A stretch of DNA of 64,000 bases from Vibrio mangrovi (GTDB lineage Bacteria; Pseudomonadota; Gammaproteobacteria; Enterobacterales; Vibrionaceae): the NCBI RefSeq assembly GCF_024346955.1, contig NZ_AP024883.1, positions 2,046,001 to 2,110,000 on the forward strand. The letters are read 5' to 3'. Below, one piece after another: positions 35,433 to 43,444 of the stretch (positions within the stretch are counted from its first letter, which is position 1; the number at the start of each line of letters is the position of its first letter). A program made the translations under genes and the position numbers. Under the pieces are notes generated by a model. That model had not been told where the DNA came from. It worked only from the letters and a program-made list of their open reading frames with translations, and did not search any database.

Positions 35433-36527
35433 TTATGCGTATTCAGCTTCAAATTCTTGCATAAATGCAACGAGAGCCTGAACACCTTCAAGTGACATCG
35501 CATTATAAATCGATGCCCGCATACCACCGACAGCGCGGTGGCCTTTCAGTGCAACCAAACCTCTTTCTTTTGCCAGCTCAAGAAACTTCGCGTCAAGTTC
35601 CGGTTTTGCCAGCTGGAACGGAACATTCATCCGGGAACGGTTATCCGGGTGAATCGTATTCCGATAGAATGGTGACTGATCAATATAACCATAAAGCGCA
35701 TCGGCTTTCTCACGGTTGATCTGTTCAATTGCTTTCACGCCGCCCTGACTCTTCAACCATTTGAAGACCAGACCAGAGAGATACCAGGCATAGGTTGGTG
35801 GCGTATTGAACATCGAATCTTTTTCCGCCAGCACTTTATAGTTCAGCACACTTGGCAGAGCATTCTGAGCCAGTTCCAGCAAATCATCGCGCACAATCAC
35901 AATTGTAATACCTGCCGGACCAATATTCTTCTGTGCTCCGGCATAAATCACACCATACTTACTGACATCTATTTCCCGGGACAGAATGTTAGAAGACATA
36001 TCCGCAACAATAGGTTTATCCGTCACAGGTAAATCGTTGATTTCAATTCCGTCAATTGTTTCATTTGGGCAGAAATGGACATATGCCGAATCTGCATCGA
36101 CTTGCCATTCGCTGGCAGGCTTCACCGCTGTCTGCCCATCAATGTTGGTTTTTGCATCAAAGACATCAATTTCACAGTATTTTTCTGCTTCATCAATAGC
36201 ACTTTCTGCCCAGTATCCAGCGTCAATATAGGTCGCTTTAGTCGCCTGTCCCAATAAATTCAGCGGAACCGCGGCAAACTGAGCTCTGGCGCCTCCCTGA
36301 CAGAACAGTACTTTATAATTATCAGGAATATTCAACAGATCCCGAAGATCCTGCTCCGCCTCCTGGGCGACCTGAATAAACTCTTTACTGCGATGGCTGA
36401 TTTCCATCACGGATGTGCCCAGTTGATTCCAGTTGATAAACTCGGCTTGCGCCTTTTCCATCACGGCTTTCGGTAAAGCTGCAGGGCCTGCACTGAAGTT
36501 ATACACGGTGTCAGACTTTAACTCCAT
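35433..36527 (-). CDS. serC: Phosphoserine aminotransferase
   Basis: The 364-residue PLP enzyme makes 3-phosphoserine and also serves pyridoxine synthesis. The start at 36527 is preferred because AGGAG precedes it and the N-terminus VYNFSAGPAALP is then in its usual place; the longer frame adds 9 residues. The PLP lysine lies in GVIYAGAQKNIGPAG near residue 198. Other family blocks are present: SHRSKEF, CQGGARAQFAAVPLNLL and VGGMRASIYN. Confidence 0.96.
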   Translation of the reverse strand: MELKSDTVYNFSAGPAALPKAVMEKAQAEFINWNQLGTSVMEISHRSKEFIQVAQEAEQDLRDLLNIPDNYKVLFCQGGARAQFAAVPLNLLGQATKATYIDAGYWAESAIDEAEKYCEIDVFDAKTNIDGQTAVKPASEWQVDADSAYVHFCPNETIDGIEINDLPVTDKPIVADMSSNILSREIDVSKYGVIYAGAQKNIGPAGITIVIVRDDLLELAQNALPSVLNYKVLAEKDSMFNTPPTYAWYLSGLVFKWLKSQGGVKAIEQINREKADALYGYIDQSPFYRNTIHPDNRSRMNVPFQLAKPELDAKFLELAKERGLVALKGHRAVGGMRASIYNAMSLEGVQALVAFMQEFEAEYA

Positions 36528-36596
36528 GGGTTCGTTGCTCCTACGGTCAATCATACGGTTATTATAGTGACTTTGATTAATATCACTTTTTATGCG

Positions 36597-36633
36597 ACAA
36601 AAAAAGCAGAAAAGAGGCGAATTGCCTCTTTTC
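36597..36633 (-). terminator. Intrinsic terminator of the DUF945 gene
   Basis: GAAAAGAGGC pairs with GCCTCTTTTC over 5 bases; on the minus strand a CTGCTTTTTTT tail follows. Confidence 0.85.
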
Positions 36634-36686
36634 GGATATTAGAACTTCAATCACCCTGAATAAGGGGATTGAAAGACACAAAACGT

Positions 36687-37940
36687 TTACATTTTCATCA
36701 TCAACGACATCAGTAAAACCGTCAGCGGCACTTCTTTCCCGCTATCAAAAACAAGGTTACCATCTTTTACCACGGCATCCATCTGATAAACATCTCCGCT
36801 TTCCTTCATCATCTCCATCGCAACCAATTCGTCAACTCCCTGACGAAGTACCGGAAATGCTTCTGCAACTGTCCGGGGAACATGGCTCTCAACATGGCCC
36901 GTCAGTTTTTTGACAATAGCAAACGGATCCTGTGCCATCCCTTCAGTTGCTTCCGGTAATTTCAGGTCCACTTTTGATTCAATCTGTCCCTGAGGCAAAC
37001 CGATATCCAGCTGTTCCAGAGACATTGAAAATCCTTTTGATACCAGTTGATCCAACGCTTTCTGTAAATCCTGGGTATCTTCCTGACTCATCTCCGTATA
37101 ATGTTCCACGACCCGGGCTATCTCAGCCAGACTATCGGCATCAAGCTGCCCCATGGAGAAAATCACATTCAGGTGCTCAATCACACCATCCTGAGCTGAA
37201 ATGTTAGCAATATTGAACTGTTGACGGGTGTCATACCGTTCACGGTTAGCATCCAGAGATGATGTATTCTGATAACCTACTTTCTCTAAAGTAAACTGCT
37301 CCAAATCAGCAGAATCAGACATCTCCGCTTTCTCAACCTGCAAAGTCTGGGAACCGACCCAGAATCCCTTCTCTTTCTTTCCCTGTCCGTTACCACGAAT
37401 ATTGTCCAGCTTCACCTGAAAATCTGTGTCACTAAACTGGACCGATGGCATATCAAGCTGATAATCAACTTCTCCCAATGTCGTCACAGAACCGGAAAGT
37501 GATGCCGGAGTTAAAGACAACGACCACGCATTTCCCTGATAATGAATGACCTGACTATCCATCTCAAACTGAGTATTTCCATTGAGTTGTGTCCGGGTTG
37601 TGATTTGCACCGGAATATCCTGATGATCTTTGAGCCGGGTCATCGCATCAATCGAAAAAAGACCATGTTTCACCTCAGTGCTAAAAACCCATGAGGTCGG
37701 GAAACCATCATCCTGCATCTGTTCTTTTAACCCCGGATCAATCACCTGAATTTCTGTTTCAACATGAGATGAAAAATACCCGCGATCGTAAGTCAGAATT
37801 TTTCCGCTAACTAACCGATTATTAATCGTTGCTATATTGTCATTAAATACACTTTGCGCAATCTGTCCGACAACCAGCGGCCAGGAAGCGACCAGACAAA
37901 CCGCACCACCAACCGCAGCTATTTTTTTAAGTTGATTCAT
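36687..37940 (-). CDS. YdgA-like DUF945 family protein
   Basis: This 417-residue protein has an N-terminal membrane anchor or uncleaved signal (residues 8-28) and a long beta-rich extracytoplasmic region. LVSGKILTYDRGYFSSHVETEIQV near residues 43-66 is the recognisable DUF945/YdgA block. The function is not established; an envelope location is inferred from the anchor. It is monocistronic, followed by a terminator, with a tandem repeat upstream of its start. Confidence 0.82.
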   Translation of the reverse strand: MNQLKKIAAVGGAVCLVASWPLVVGQIAQSVFNDNIATINNRLVSGKILTYDRGYFSSHVETEIQVIDPGLKEQMQDDGFPTSWVFSTEVKHGLFSIDAMTRLKDHQDIPVQITTRTQLNGNTQFEMDSQVIHYQGNAWSLSLTPASLSGSVTTLGEVDYQLDMPSVQFSDTDFQVKLDNIRGNGQGKKEKGFWVGSQTLQVEKAEMSDSADLEQFTLEKVGYQNTSSLDANRERYDTRQQFNIANISAQDGVIEHLNVIFSMGQLDADSLAEIARVVEHYTEMSQEDTQDLQKALDQLVSKGFSMSLEQLDIGLPQGQIESKVDLKLPEATEGMAQDPFAIVKKLTGHVESHVPRTVAEAFPVLRQGVDELVAMEMMKESGDVYQMDAVVKDGNLVFDSGKEVPLTVLLMSLMMKM

Positions 37941-37978
37941 AACAAAGGATCTCTTTTGTTTATTGTCTTATTCTACTG

Positions 37979-38050
37979 TGTATATCTAAGTAACCATTGT
38001 ATATCTAAGTAACCATCAAACCAGATGGGCAGAAGGTCACTTGGGTATAT
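37979..38050. repeat. Inverted-repeat element with duplicated left arm
   Basis: The 19-mer TGTATATCTAAGTAACCAT occurs twice in tandem (37979-37997 and 37998-38016), followed at 38035-38050 by GGTCACTTGGGTATAT, an imperfect inverted copy. A near-identical single arm, GGTTACTTGGGTATA, occurs at 57170-57184. It lies between divergent DUF945 and kinase genes. Confidence 0.7.
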
Positions 38051-38113
38051 CATTAAATTTCACCGGCAAACCGTTCATTATAGAACTTAGCTCTCATCCT
38101 GATTTGTAAAACC

Positions 38114-40108
38114 TTGGTAAAGTTTAAGAAAAACATCCCTGCCAGTGAGAGCATTGTGAACGACTATGCGATTATCTGTTTAGATAACAATCCGATTAGT
38201 GTGGAACAGTATCAAAGTGAGCTGACACCTTTTACCGGTCTGTTTGATCTCTACTGTGTAGATTCTATCAGTGACGCTCAGTATACACTGGATTTTATTC
38301 ACGAACGTTCACAAATTGTCGCTTTAGTGATTGCCTGCCATCATGATGCACTCAACGGCGCAGACTTTCTAATCCAGCTGGATAAACTTCCCCATACAAA
38401 GAATGCCCGAAAAGTACTCATCAGTGCGGGAAAAGATATTCAGGCGATTCTTTCAGCCGTTAACGAAGGCAGACTGGACCACGCTCTCACCAAACCCCTT
38501 CCCAACCGGATGCTGTATAAAACGGCCTACAAAGAGCTGACTCATTTTATTCTCAATGCAGAATCTGACAACTTACTGGACTACAGTCAAGTTCTTGATC
38601 AGAAACAACTACTGCGGGCTCATGTAGATAATTCGATGAGAAACTTCCGGCAGGGTTTCATCAATGATTACCACCAGATGAGCGATACCGAACTGGCTGA
38701 AAACGTCATAATTTCGCTGTATTCATTCTTTGAGAAAAAAGATGAAACACGCGCCTGCCGAACCTATTCCCCCAATCATCTGCTGACAAGAGAAGGGGAA
38801 GAAAATCAGTTTTTGTGGTTTATCACCAAAGGTGAAGTTGCCCTGTTTAAACAAGATGAATTAGGACATGAGCGTGAAGTTGTCCGCCATCAGAAAGGCA
38901 ATCTGGTTGGCGGCATGTCCTTCGTTACCGGCGAACCTTCTTTTTCTACAGCAATTACGCTGACGAAAACCCACGTAATCAAGCTTGACAGAGATGTTTT
39001 TGCTAAAGTCATGCATTCCAATAGCCAGTTACTACCACTGTTTACTAACCTGCTTTTACGTCACTTTAACCGACGCCTGCAACGCAGTATTACCACAAAG
39101 CTGGAGTTACAGAAAACACTCGAATCTCTGGAAACAACTCAGCAACAATTAGTGGAGCGGGAAAAACTTGCCGTTCTCGGTCAATTGGTAGCAGGTGTAG
39201 CTCATGAACTGAATAATCCTGTTGCAGCTATTCTCCGGGGAGCAGAAACGCTGGCAGAGCAGATACAATGGATTTTCAACACACATACAACTGCTTTTAC
39301 CGAGCAGGCGGCCACACTGCTGCACCACTCGATGACTGTCTCACCTATTTCTACCTCAGAAGAAAGACAGCGGATTAAGGAACTGGAAACAAAATTACCA
39401 GACCGGAGTCTGGCGAAAAAACTGGTCAAATTAAACCTGGACAATGATGACGATCTGATAGAACAACTGAATACGGATAAGACACAGGCAACAGCTTATG
39501 TCCATCAACTGGAGCATTACATGAGGACCGGAACCTCTTTGCGTTCTGTTCTTATCTGTGCTCAGCGGATTGCCGATATGGTCAAGGGGTTGAAAAGTTA
39601 TGCCCGGACCGACGATGAACGGTATCTCACGGTCAATATTCATGAAGGTCTCGAAGATACACTGGTTATTTTTGAAAACCGGCTCAAAAGGCACCACCTG
39701 ATTAAAGAATATGCGGACACATCTTTGGTCTACGGCCAGCCGACAGCCCTGCAACAAGTCTGGGTTAATCTGCTTTCAAATGCGATTGATGCCCTTCCCG
39801 AACAAAATGGGCAAATTGAGATACAAACCCGTATCACAGAACATGAGCAACGCCCTTATCTCTGCGTCACCGTCGCAGATAACGGCATCGGAATTCCGGA
39901 TGAGCTGAAAGAGAAAATTTTTGAACTAAACTTTACCACCAAAAAGGAAGGAAACTTCGGTTTGGGGATCGGACTTTCAGTCTGTCAGCAGATTATTCAA
40001 CAACATCAGGGCTGGATCGAGCTCGACTCCCGGGTTGGTGAAGGAACTGCGATTCATGTTTATCTGCCTCTGGAGAATTCAGAGTCAGATAAACACACGC
40101 AATCATGA
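38114..40108 (+). CDS. Sensor histidine kinase with degenerate receiver and cNMP-binding domain
   Basis: The protein is 664 residues from a TTG; a GTG at 38156 is an alternative start. Residues about 18-145 form a receiver-like domain in which the phospho-accepting Asp is replaced (VIACHHDALNGADFL). Residues about 210-340 form a cyclic nucleotide-binding-type domain, then a coiled linker, an H-box VAHELNNPVAAI with His near residue 365, an insertion of about 100 residues, and a C-terminal ATPase with NLLSNAIDALPE, DNGIGIPDE and GLGIGLSVC. No membrane segment is seen, so it is cytoplasmic. The response regulator gene follows after 16 bases and is the likely partner. The ligand is unknown. Confidence 0.88.
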   Translation: MVKFKKNIPASESIVNDYAIICLDNNPISVEQYQSELTPFTGLFDLYCVDSISDAQYTLDFIHERSQIVALVIACHHDALNGADFLIQLDKLPHTKNARKVLISAGKDIQAILSAVNEGRLDHALTKPLPNRMLYKTAYKELTHFILNAESDNLLDYSQVLDQKQLLRAHVDNSMRNFRQGFINDYHQMSDTELAENVIISLYSFFEKKDETRACRTYSPNHLLTREGEENQFLWFITKGEVALFKQDELGHEREVVRHQKGNLVGGMSFVTGEPSFSTAITLTKTHVIKLDRDVFAKVMHSNSQLLPLFTNLLLRHFNRRLQRSITTKLELQKTLESLETTQQQLVEREKLAVLGQLVAGVAHELNNPVAAILRGAETLAEQIQWIFNTHTTAFTEQAATLLHHSMTVSPISTSEERQRIKELETKLPDRSLAKKLVKLNLDNDDDLIEQLNTDKTQATAYVHQLEHYMRTGTSLRSVLICAQRIADMVKGLKSYARTDDERYLTVNIHEGLEDTLVIFENRLKRHHLIKEYADTSLVYGQPTALQQVWVNLLSNAIDALPEQNGQIEIQTRITEHEQRPYLCVTVADNGIGIPDELKEKIFELNFTTKKEGNFGLGIGLSVCQQIIQQHQGWIELDSRVGEGTAIHVYLPLENSESDKHTQS

Positions 40109-40124
40109 ATAAGGAGCACACATT

Positions 40125-40625
40125 ATGAATCAACGCTATTTGATCCTCTGTGTTGACGACGAGCGGGAGATTCTGGACAGCGTGGCACAGGATCTGGATT
40201 GCTTTGAAGAATATTTTGTCGTTGAGGCTGCTCAGTCGGTCCCGGAAGCACGAGAAGTCATTGCCGACTGTCAGCAACAGGAAATACCGCTGGCTCTGAT
40301 TTTGTGTGATCACATTATGCCGGAACAAACCGGGATTCAATTTCTGATAGAACTTAATACTGATCCTCAGACGGAGGCTGCCAGAAAAATTCTGCTGACG
40401 GGTCAGGCAGGGCTCGACGATACTGTTGAAGCAATTAATCATGCATGCCTGGATTTTTACATCAGTAAACCCTGGCAGGGAGATGAACTTCGCCAGGTCG
40501 TCAAACACCAACTCACCCAGTATATGATTCAAAATGAATCAGATCTTTCTCCCTGGGTCAAAGTACTGGATGCTGCCGAGATATTATCGGCACTCTCACA
40601 ACGACGAAGTGAATTTGGTGAATAA
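40125..40625 (+). CDS. Response regulator, stand-alone receiver domain
   Basis: This 166-residue protein has one intact receiver domain: acidic pair D11/D12 (CVDDE), phospho-acceptor D62 (ILCDHIMPEQTG), LLTGQA with the conserved Thr, and SKPW with the conserved Lys. No output domain is recognisable in the last 35 residues, so it may act by protein contact or as a phosphorelay step. AAGGAG lies 9 bases before the ATG. It is cotranscribed with the kinase upstream. Confidence 0.9.
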   Translation: MNQRYLILCVDDEREILDSVAQDLDCFEEYFVVEAAQSVPEAREVIADCQQQEIPLALILCDHIMPEQTGIQFLIELNTDPQTEAARKILLTGQAGLDDTVEAINHACLDFYISKPWQGDELRQVVKHQLTQYMIQNESDLSPWVKVLDAAEILSALSQRRSEFGE

Positions 40626-40665
40626 CCAAAGTCAGAAGCATCATTTGTACAAAAAATTCTCGCCT

Positions 40666-40701
40666 ATGCCATAAAGATGTTTAATTTGTCATTTATGGCA
40701 T
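40666..40701. repeat. 10-bp inverted repeat after the response regulator gene
   Basis: ATGCCATAAA and TTTATGGCAT are perfect complements with a 16-base spacer, 40 bases after the regulator stop. There is no clear T tract; it could be an operator for the downstream beta-barrel gene or a transcript end. Confidence 0.45.
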
Positions 40702-40852
40702 TGTATTTGCAATTTATTTACTCACACGACAAAAGCATGACACTCTTACGGTAGCATTATGCCTCCTATTCGGTTTATGATGCGATAAAGGGTTGATTGA
40801 AAGCAGAAATACTGTCATTTTTACAGGGATCATGAATAAGATAGGTTTAGTT

Positions 40853-41401
40853 ATGCGTAAAATTATTAGTGCAACAGTGTTGTTACTAGCATCTGGATAC
40901 ACATTTGCAGCGGTAGATCCAAACAGCCCATCAGTGATGAGCAATTTCAGTTATGACTACTACGAAGCCCGAATCGGTATCAGTCCAAACACCTATGGTG
41001 CCGGTCTCAGCATGTCTGTTCACCCTAATGCACATGTAATTGGGCGAGTGGATTCAAAGCTTGAAGGCGATTACGACTTATCTGGCGGCTTAGGCTTCCA
41101 TGCCCCCATCAATAACTGGGCCGATTTTACCGGTGAGATGTTGGTTCGTATGGTCGATTACGATGATTCCCGAGGCAGCGATACTGGCATGGAACTGAAC
41201 CTGGGAGTTCGCCAATGGCTTGGTCCACAACTCGAAGTGGGTGGTAAAATCGGTTATCTGACTATTGACAGTAATGATGACTGGCTGGGTTCAGCATATG
41301 CCCGTTTCCATTCAACAGAGCTGTTCTCTGTTGCTGCTGAAGCCCGTTTCAACGACACATATGATGATCAAATCATGCTGAGTGCCCGATTCAAATACTA
41401 A
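40853..41401 (+). CDS. Outer-membrane beta-barrel protein, unrecognised family
   Basis: The protein is 182 residues from the ATG at 40853, which follows ATAGG and opens a clear signal peptide (MRKIISATVLLLASGYTFAA). The mature part alternates polar and hydrophobic residues and ends in MLSARFKY, with a C-terminal aromatic residue typical of barrels inserted by BAM; about eight strands would fit. The specific family and function are not recognised. A longer frame upstream from 40793 is unlikely. A hairpin follows. Confidence 0.75.
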   Translation: MRKIISATVLLLASGYTFAAVDPNSPSVMSNFSYDYYEARIGISPNTYGAGLSMSVHPNAHVIGRVDSKLEGDYDLSGGLGFHAPINNWADFTGEMLVRMVDYDDSRGSDTGMELNLGVRQWLGPQLEVGGKIGYLTIDSNDDWLGSAYARFHSTELFSVAAEARFNDTYDDQIMLSARFKY

Positions 41402-41431
41402 TGTACCGGCATAGTTGATAGTGACACTAAC

Positions 41432-41457
41432 ACAGCCAAGTTAAATGACTTGGCTGT
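41432..41457. terminator. Hairpin between beta-barrel gene and tfoX
   Basis: ACAGCCAAGT pairs perfectly with ACTTGGCTGT over a 6-nt loop between the two convergent genes. T tracts are weak. Confidence 0.65.
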
Positions 41458-41463
41458 TGTTCG

Positions 41464-42069
41464 TTATCCCTCCTCTTCTTCTGCAAGCGAGCAGCACTCA
41501 TTCAATACCTGTTGCTTACGTTTCTCCGGAATTAATTTCCAGTGAACTTCTTCAATTGCCCCAACAAATTTCCATAGCAGCTTAACATCGGCTGTCGCAC
41601 CGTATAATTGCCTGACTTTCAGAAATGCTCTCGTAGCTCCCAGTTTAAAGAATGCGGCCACATCGGGGATTCCCGATTTCTTCAACATTCGTTCTATGGT
41701 CAGATGCAAATTGGGCAGATCTCTCAATCGTCGATTCGACAATGAATATTTCTGCCTTTTCTGACAGATAGCCAACGCTTTAGCACGACTGATGATATCT
41801 CCGAGATACGGATACCCGGATCGAAACAATTCAGTAATATCGTAATAATTTACTTTAGAAATACTTTGTTTTTTAACAAAGACATACTTTGAGCAATTCA
41901 ACGATACTAGCTTCTCGTCCAGTACACCCCCGCCCCGGATATAAATATGATTCGCACAGACCAAAGCAAACATGGCATCCTGACAAAATAATCCTACATC
42001 CCCAAATATTGACTTAGTGTCAAAATTTTCTCTTTCCATTAAGTAATCAAAAAATTTTGTTGCTATCAT
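41464..42069 (-). CDS. tfoX: TfoX/Sxy-family competence regulator
   Basis: The 201-residue protein has the TfoX N-terminal domain (KSIFGDVGLFCQDAMFALV, HIYIRGGG) and the C-terminal helical TfoX domain (LRDLPNLHLTIERMLKKSGI, VAAFFKLGATRAFLKVR, LLWKFVGAIEEVHW). In Vibrio, TfoX turns on natural competence and type VI secretion during growth on chitin. The position near serC, panP and hexR fits tfoX rather than the paralogue tfoY, and no c-di-GMP riboswitch-like sequence is seen in the 315-base upstream region. The sequence is rather divergent from E. coli Sxy. Confidence 0.85.
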   Translation of the reverse strand: MIATKFFDYLMERENFDTKSIFGDVGLFCQDAMFALVCANHIYIRGGGVLDEKLVSLNCSKYVFVKKQSISKVNYYDITELFRSGYPYLGDIISRAKALAICQKRQKYSLSNRRLRDLPNLHLTIERMLKKSGIPDVAAFFKLGATRAFLKVRQLYGATADVKLLWKFVGAIEEVHWKLIPEKRKQQVLNECCSLAEEEEG

Positions 42070-42384
42070 TTACCTAGCCTCAGTAATCATTATGTGTACA
42101 TTTCAGGCTGACTTGTTGTTAGCGATAACTTGGGAATTCATTGTGGGAACGTCCGGGATATCGCCTTTATTGTCGGCTAAAAAGATATAACGAATTGATT
42201 TCTAAAATCTCGGCATGCGGTGTGAAATGAGTCCCATCAAATCTATACCAACCATATGGGGATAATAAATATGCGTGTGTATTCTCAATTTGAGCGTATC
42301 GCCAATAATTTCTCGCGATCACCGATATTTCATTGCGGGGCTATCAGTGCGACTGGTAAAATAATGTAAATAACAACGAATCTG
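42070..42384. other. Divergent regulatory region of tfoX and the HDOD gene
   Basis: This 315-base interval should contain the tfoX promoter and leader, which in V. cholerae is translationally activated by the TfoR small RNA. I could not identify a TfoR pairing site or CRP site by eye. A small open frame at 42271-42369 is the only coding candidate. Confidence 0.5.
42271..42369 (+). CDS. Possible 32-codon ORF upstream of the HDOD gene
   Basis: ATG at 42271 is preceded by GGGGA at 8 bases and opens 32 codons (starting MRVYSQFERIANNF), ending 15 bases before the HDOD gene start. No homology is recognised. The HDOD gene lacks a good ribosome site of its own, so coupling is conceivable. Confidence 0.3.
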   Translation: MRVYSQFERIANNFSRSPIFHCGAISATGKIM

Positions 42385-43311
42385 ATGAATATGAATCACG
42401 TCTCTTTTTTTTGGCTTCCGAGCGATCAGCAAGCCTTGTTTCAGGCAATAGAAACCGAATTCGCCCAAATGGTTGAATTGTCTATACAAAATGGGAAAAT
42501 TGAACTCCCGCCGATCCCTCAGGTCGTGTTGGAAATTCAGAAGCTCTGTCTGGATGAAAGCACGACGGTAACGGATGTGGCAGAGTGTTTAATCAATGAC
42601 CCCGGCCTGACGGCCGTCGTCTTACGAATTGCTAATTCTGTCATTTTCAACTCAAGAAATATCGCCTACAGTGATATCAATACGGCAGTGGCCAGACTTG
42701 GAATTTTCCGGGTCAGGGATATCGTTACGGCACAAGCAGTTAAGCAACTGAAATATTCAGTCAACCTTCGCGATGACTGCAATCAAATTCTGCGGCAAAG
42801 TGCGAACAATTCGAGAAAGCTCTGCGCAACCATGGTCTTGGTGACCAATACATTTAAAGAACTGGATCCTCAGGAGTATGCCTATCTGGAACCAGATAAG
42901 GCATTGTTGGTCGGTCTGTTGGCAGATATCGGGTTATTCTGTCTGCTCAATGAATATCATATCTATCTTGAGCAGGGTAACTATCTCGACCACGATCTGG
43001 CCATGCGCATTTTCGAATCACGCTGTGACCGAACCAGTTATCATGTGCTGAAGACCTGGGGTTTCGACCAAGACTTTCTTTCTGTTGCAACAAACAAAGA
43101 AATTCCGAACAAGTCTGGGGACGTTTCCTACCTCGACATCGCAAAAATTGCATATCACCTGCTGCTCTTCCGTCAGCAAGATGCCAGCATTGAAGACCAT
43201 GAAGTGGAGATCAATGCGACCGGTGCCGAAGTTTTATATGAATTGAGTAACTTATCTGATTCGGACTTTAACACCAAAATCCGTTCAATTATCCATTCAT
43301 CAGGATTTTGA
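42385..43311 (+). CDS. HDOD domain protein
   Basis: This 308-residue protein contains an HDOD domain at about residues 25-250 (LPPIPQVVLEIQKLC, DPGLTAVVLRIANSVIF, INTAVARLGIFRVRDIV, LLVGLLADIGLF). HDOD proteins are metal-free relatives of HD phosphohydrolases and act in signalling; the usual HD catalytic pair is not seen. No second domain is visible. It is divergent from tfoX and lacks a clear ribosome site at the first ATG; a second ATG is two codons on. Confidence 0.87.
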   Translation: MNMNHVSFFWLPSDQQALFQAIETEFAQMVELSIQNGKIELPPIPQVVLEIQKLCLDESTTVTDVAECLINDPGLTAVVLRIANSVIFNSRNIAYSDINTAVARLGIFRVRDIVTAQAVKQLKYSVNLRDDCNQILRQSANNSRKLCATMVLVTNTFKELDPQEYAYLEPDKALLVGLLADIGLFCLLNEYHIYLEQGNYLDHDLAMRIFESRCDRTSYHVLKTWGFDQDFLSVATNKEIPNKSGDVSYLDIAKIAYHLLLFRQQDASIEDHEVEINATGAEVLYELSNLSDSDFNTKIRSIIHSSGF

Positions 43312-43444
43312 GCACATTCATTCTTTCTGCACATAAACAGCCGTCACTTTCCCGGGGGCTGTTTACGGCTGATTCCGGCTGGTCTGCGAATTAATTCGGG
43401 ACATTCGTTCCGTTTTCGTTTAGATTGTCCCGCCAGAATAGGCA

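Noticed and set aside
41464..42069. tfoY rather than tfoX
   Set aside because: tfoY is normally preceded by a c-di-GMP riboswitch; none of its conserved segments is visible upstream, and the gene neighbourhood fits tfoX.
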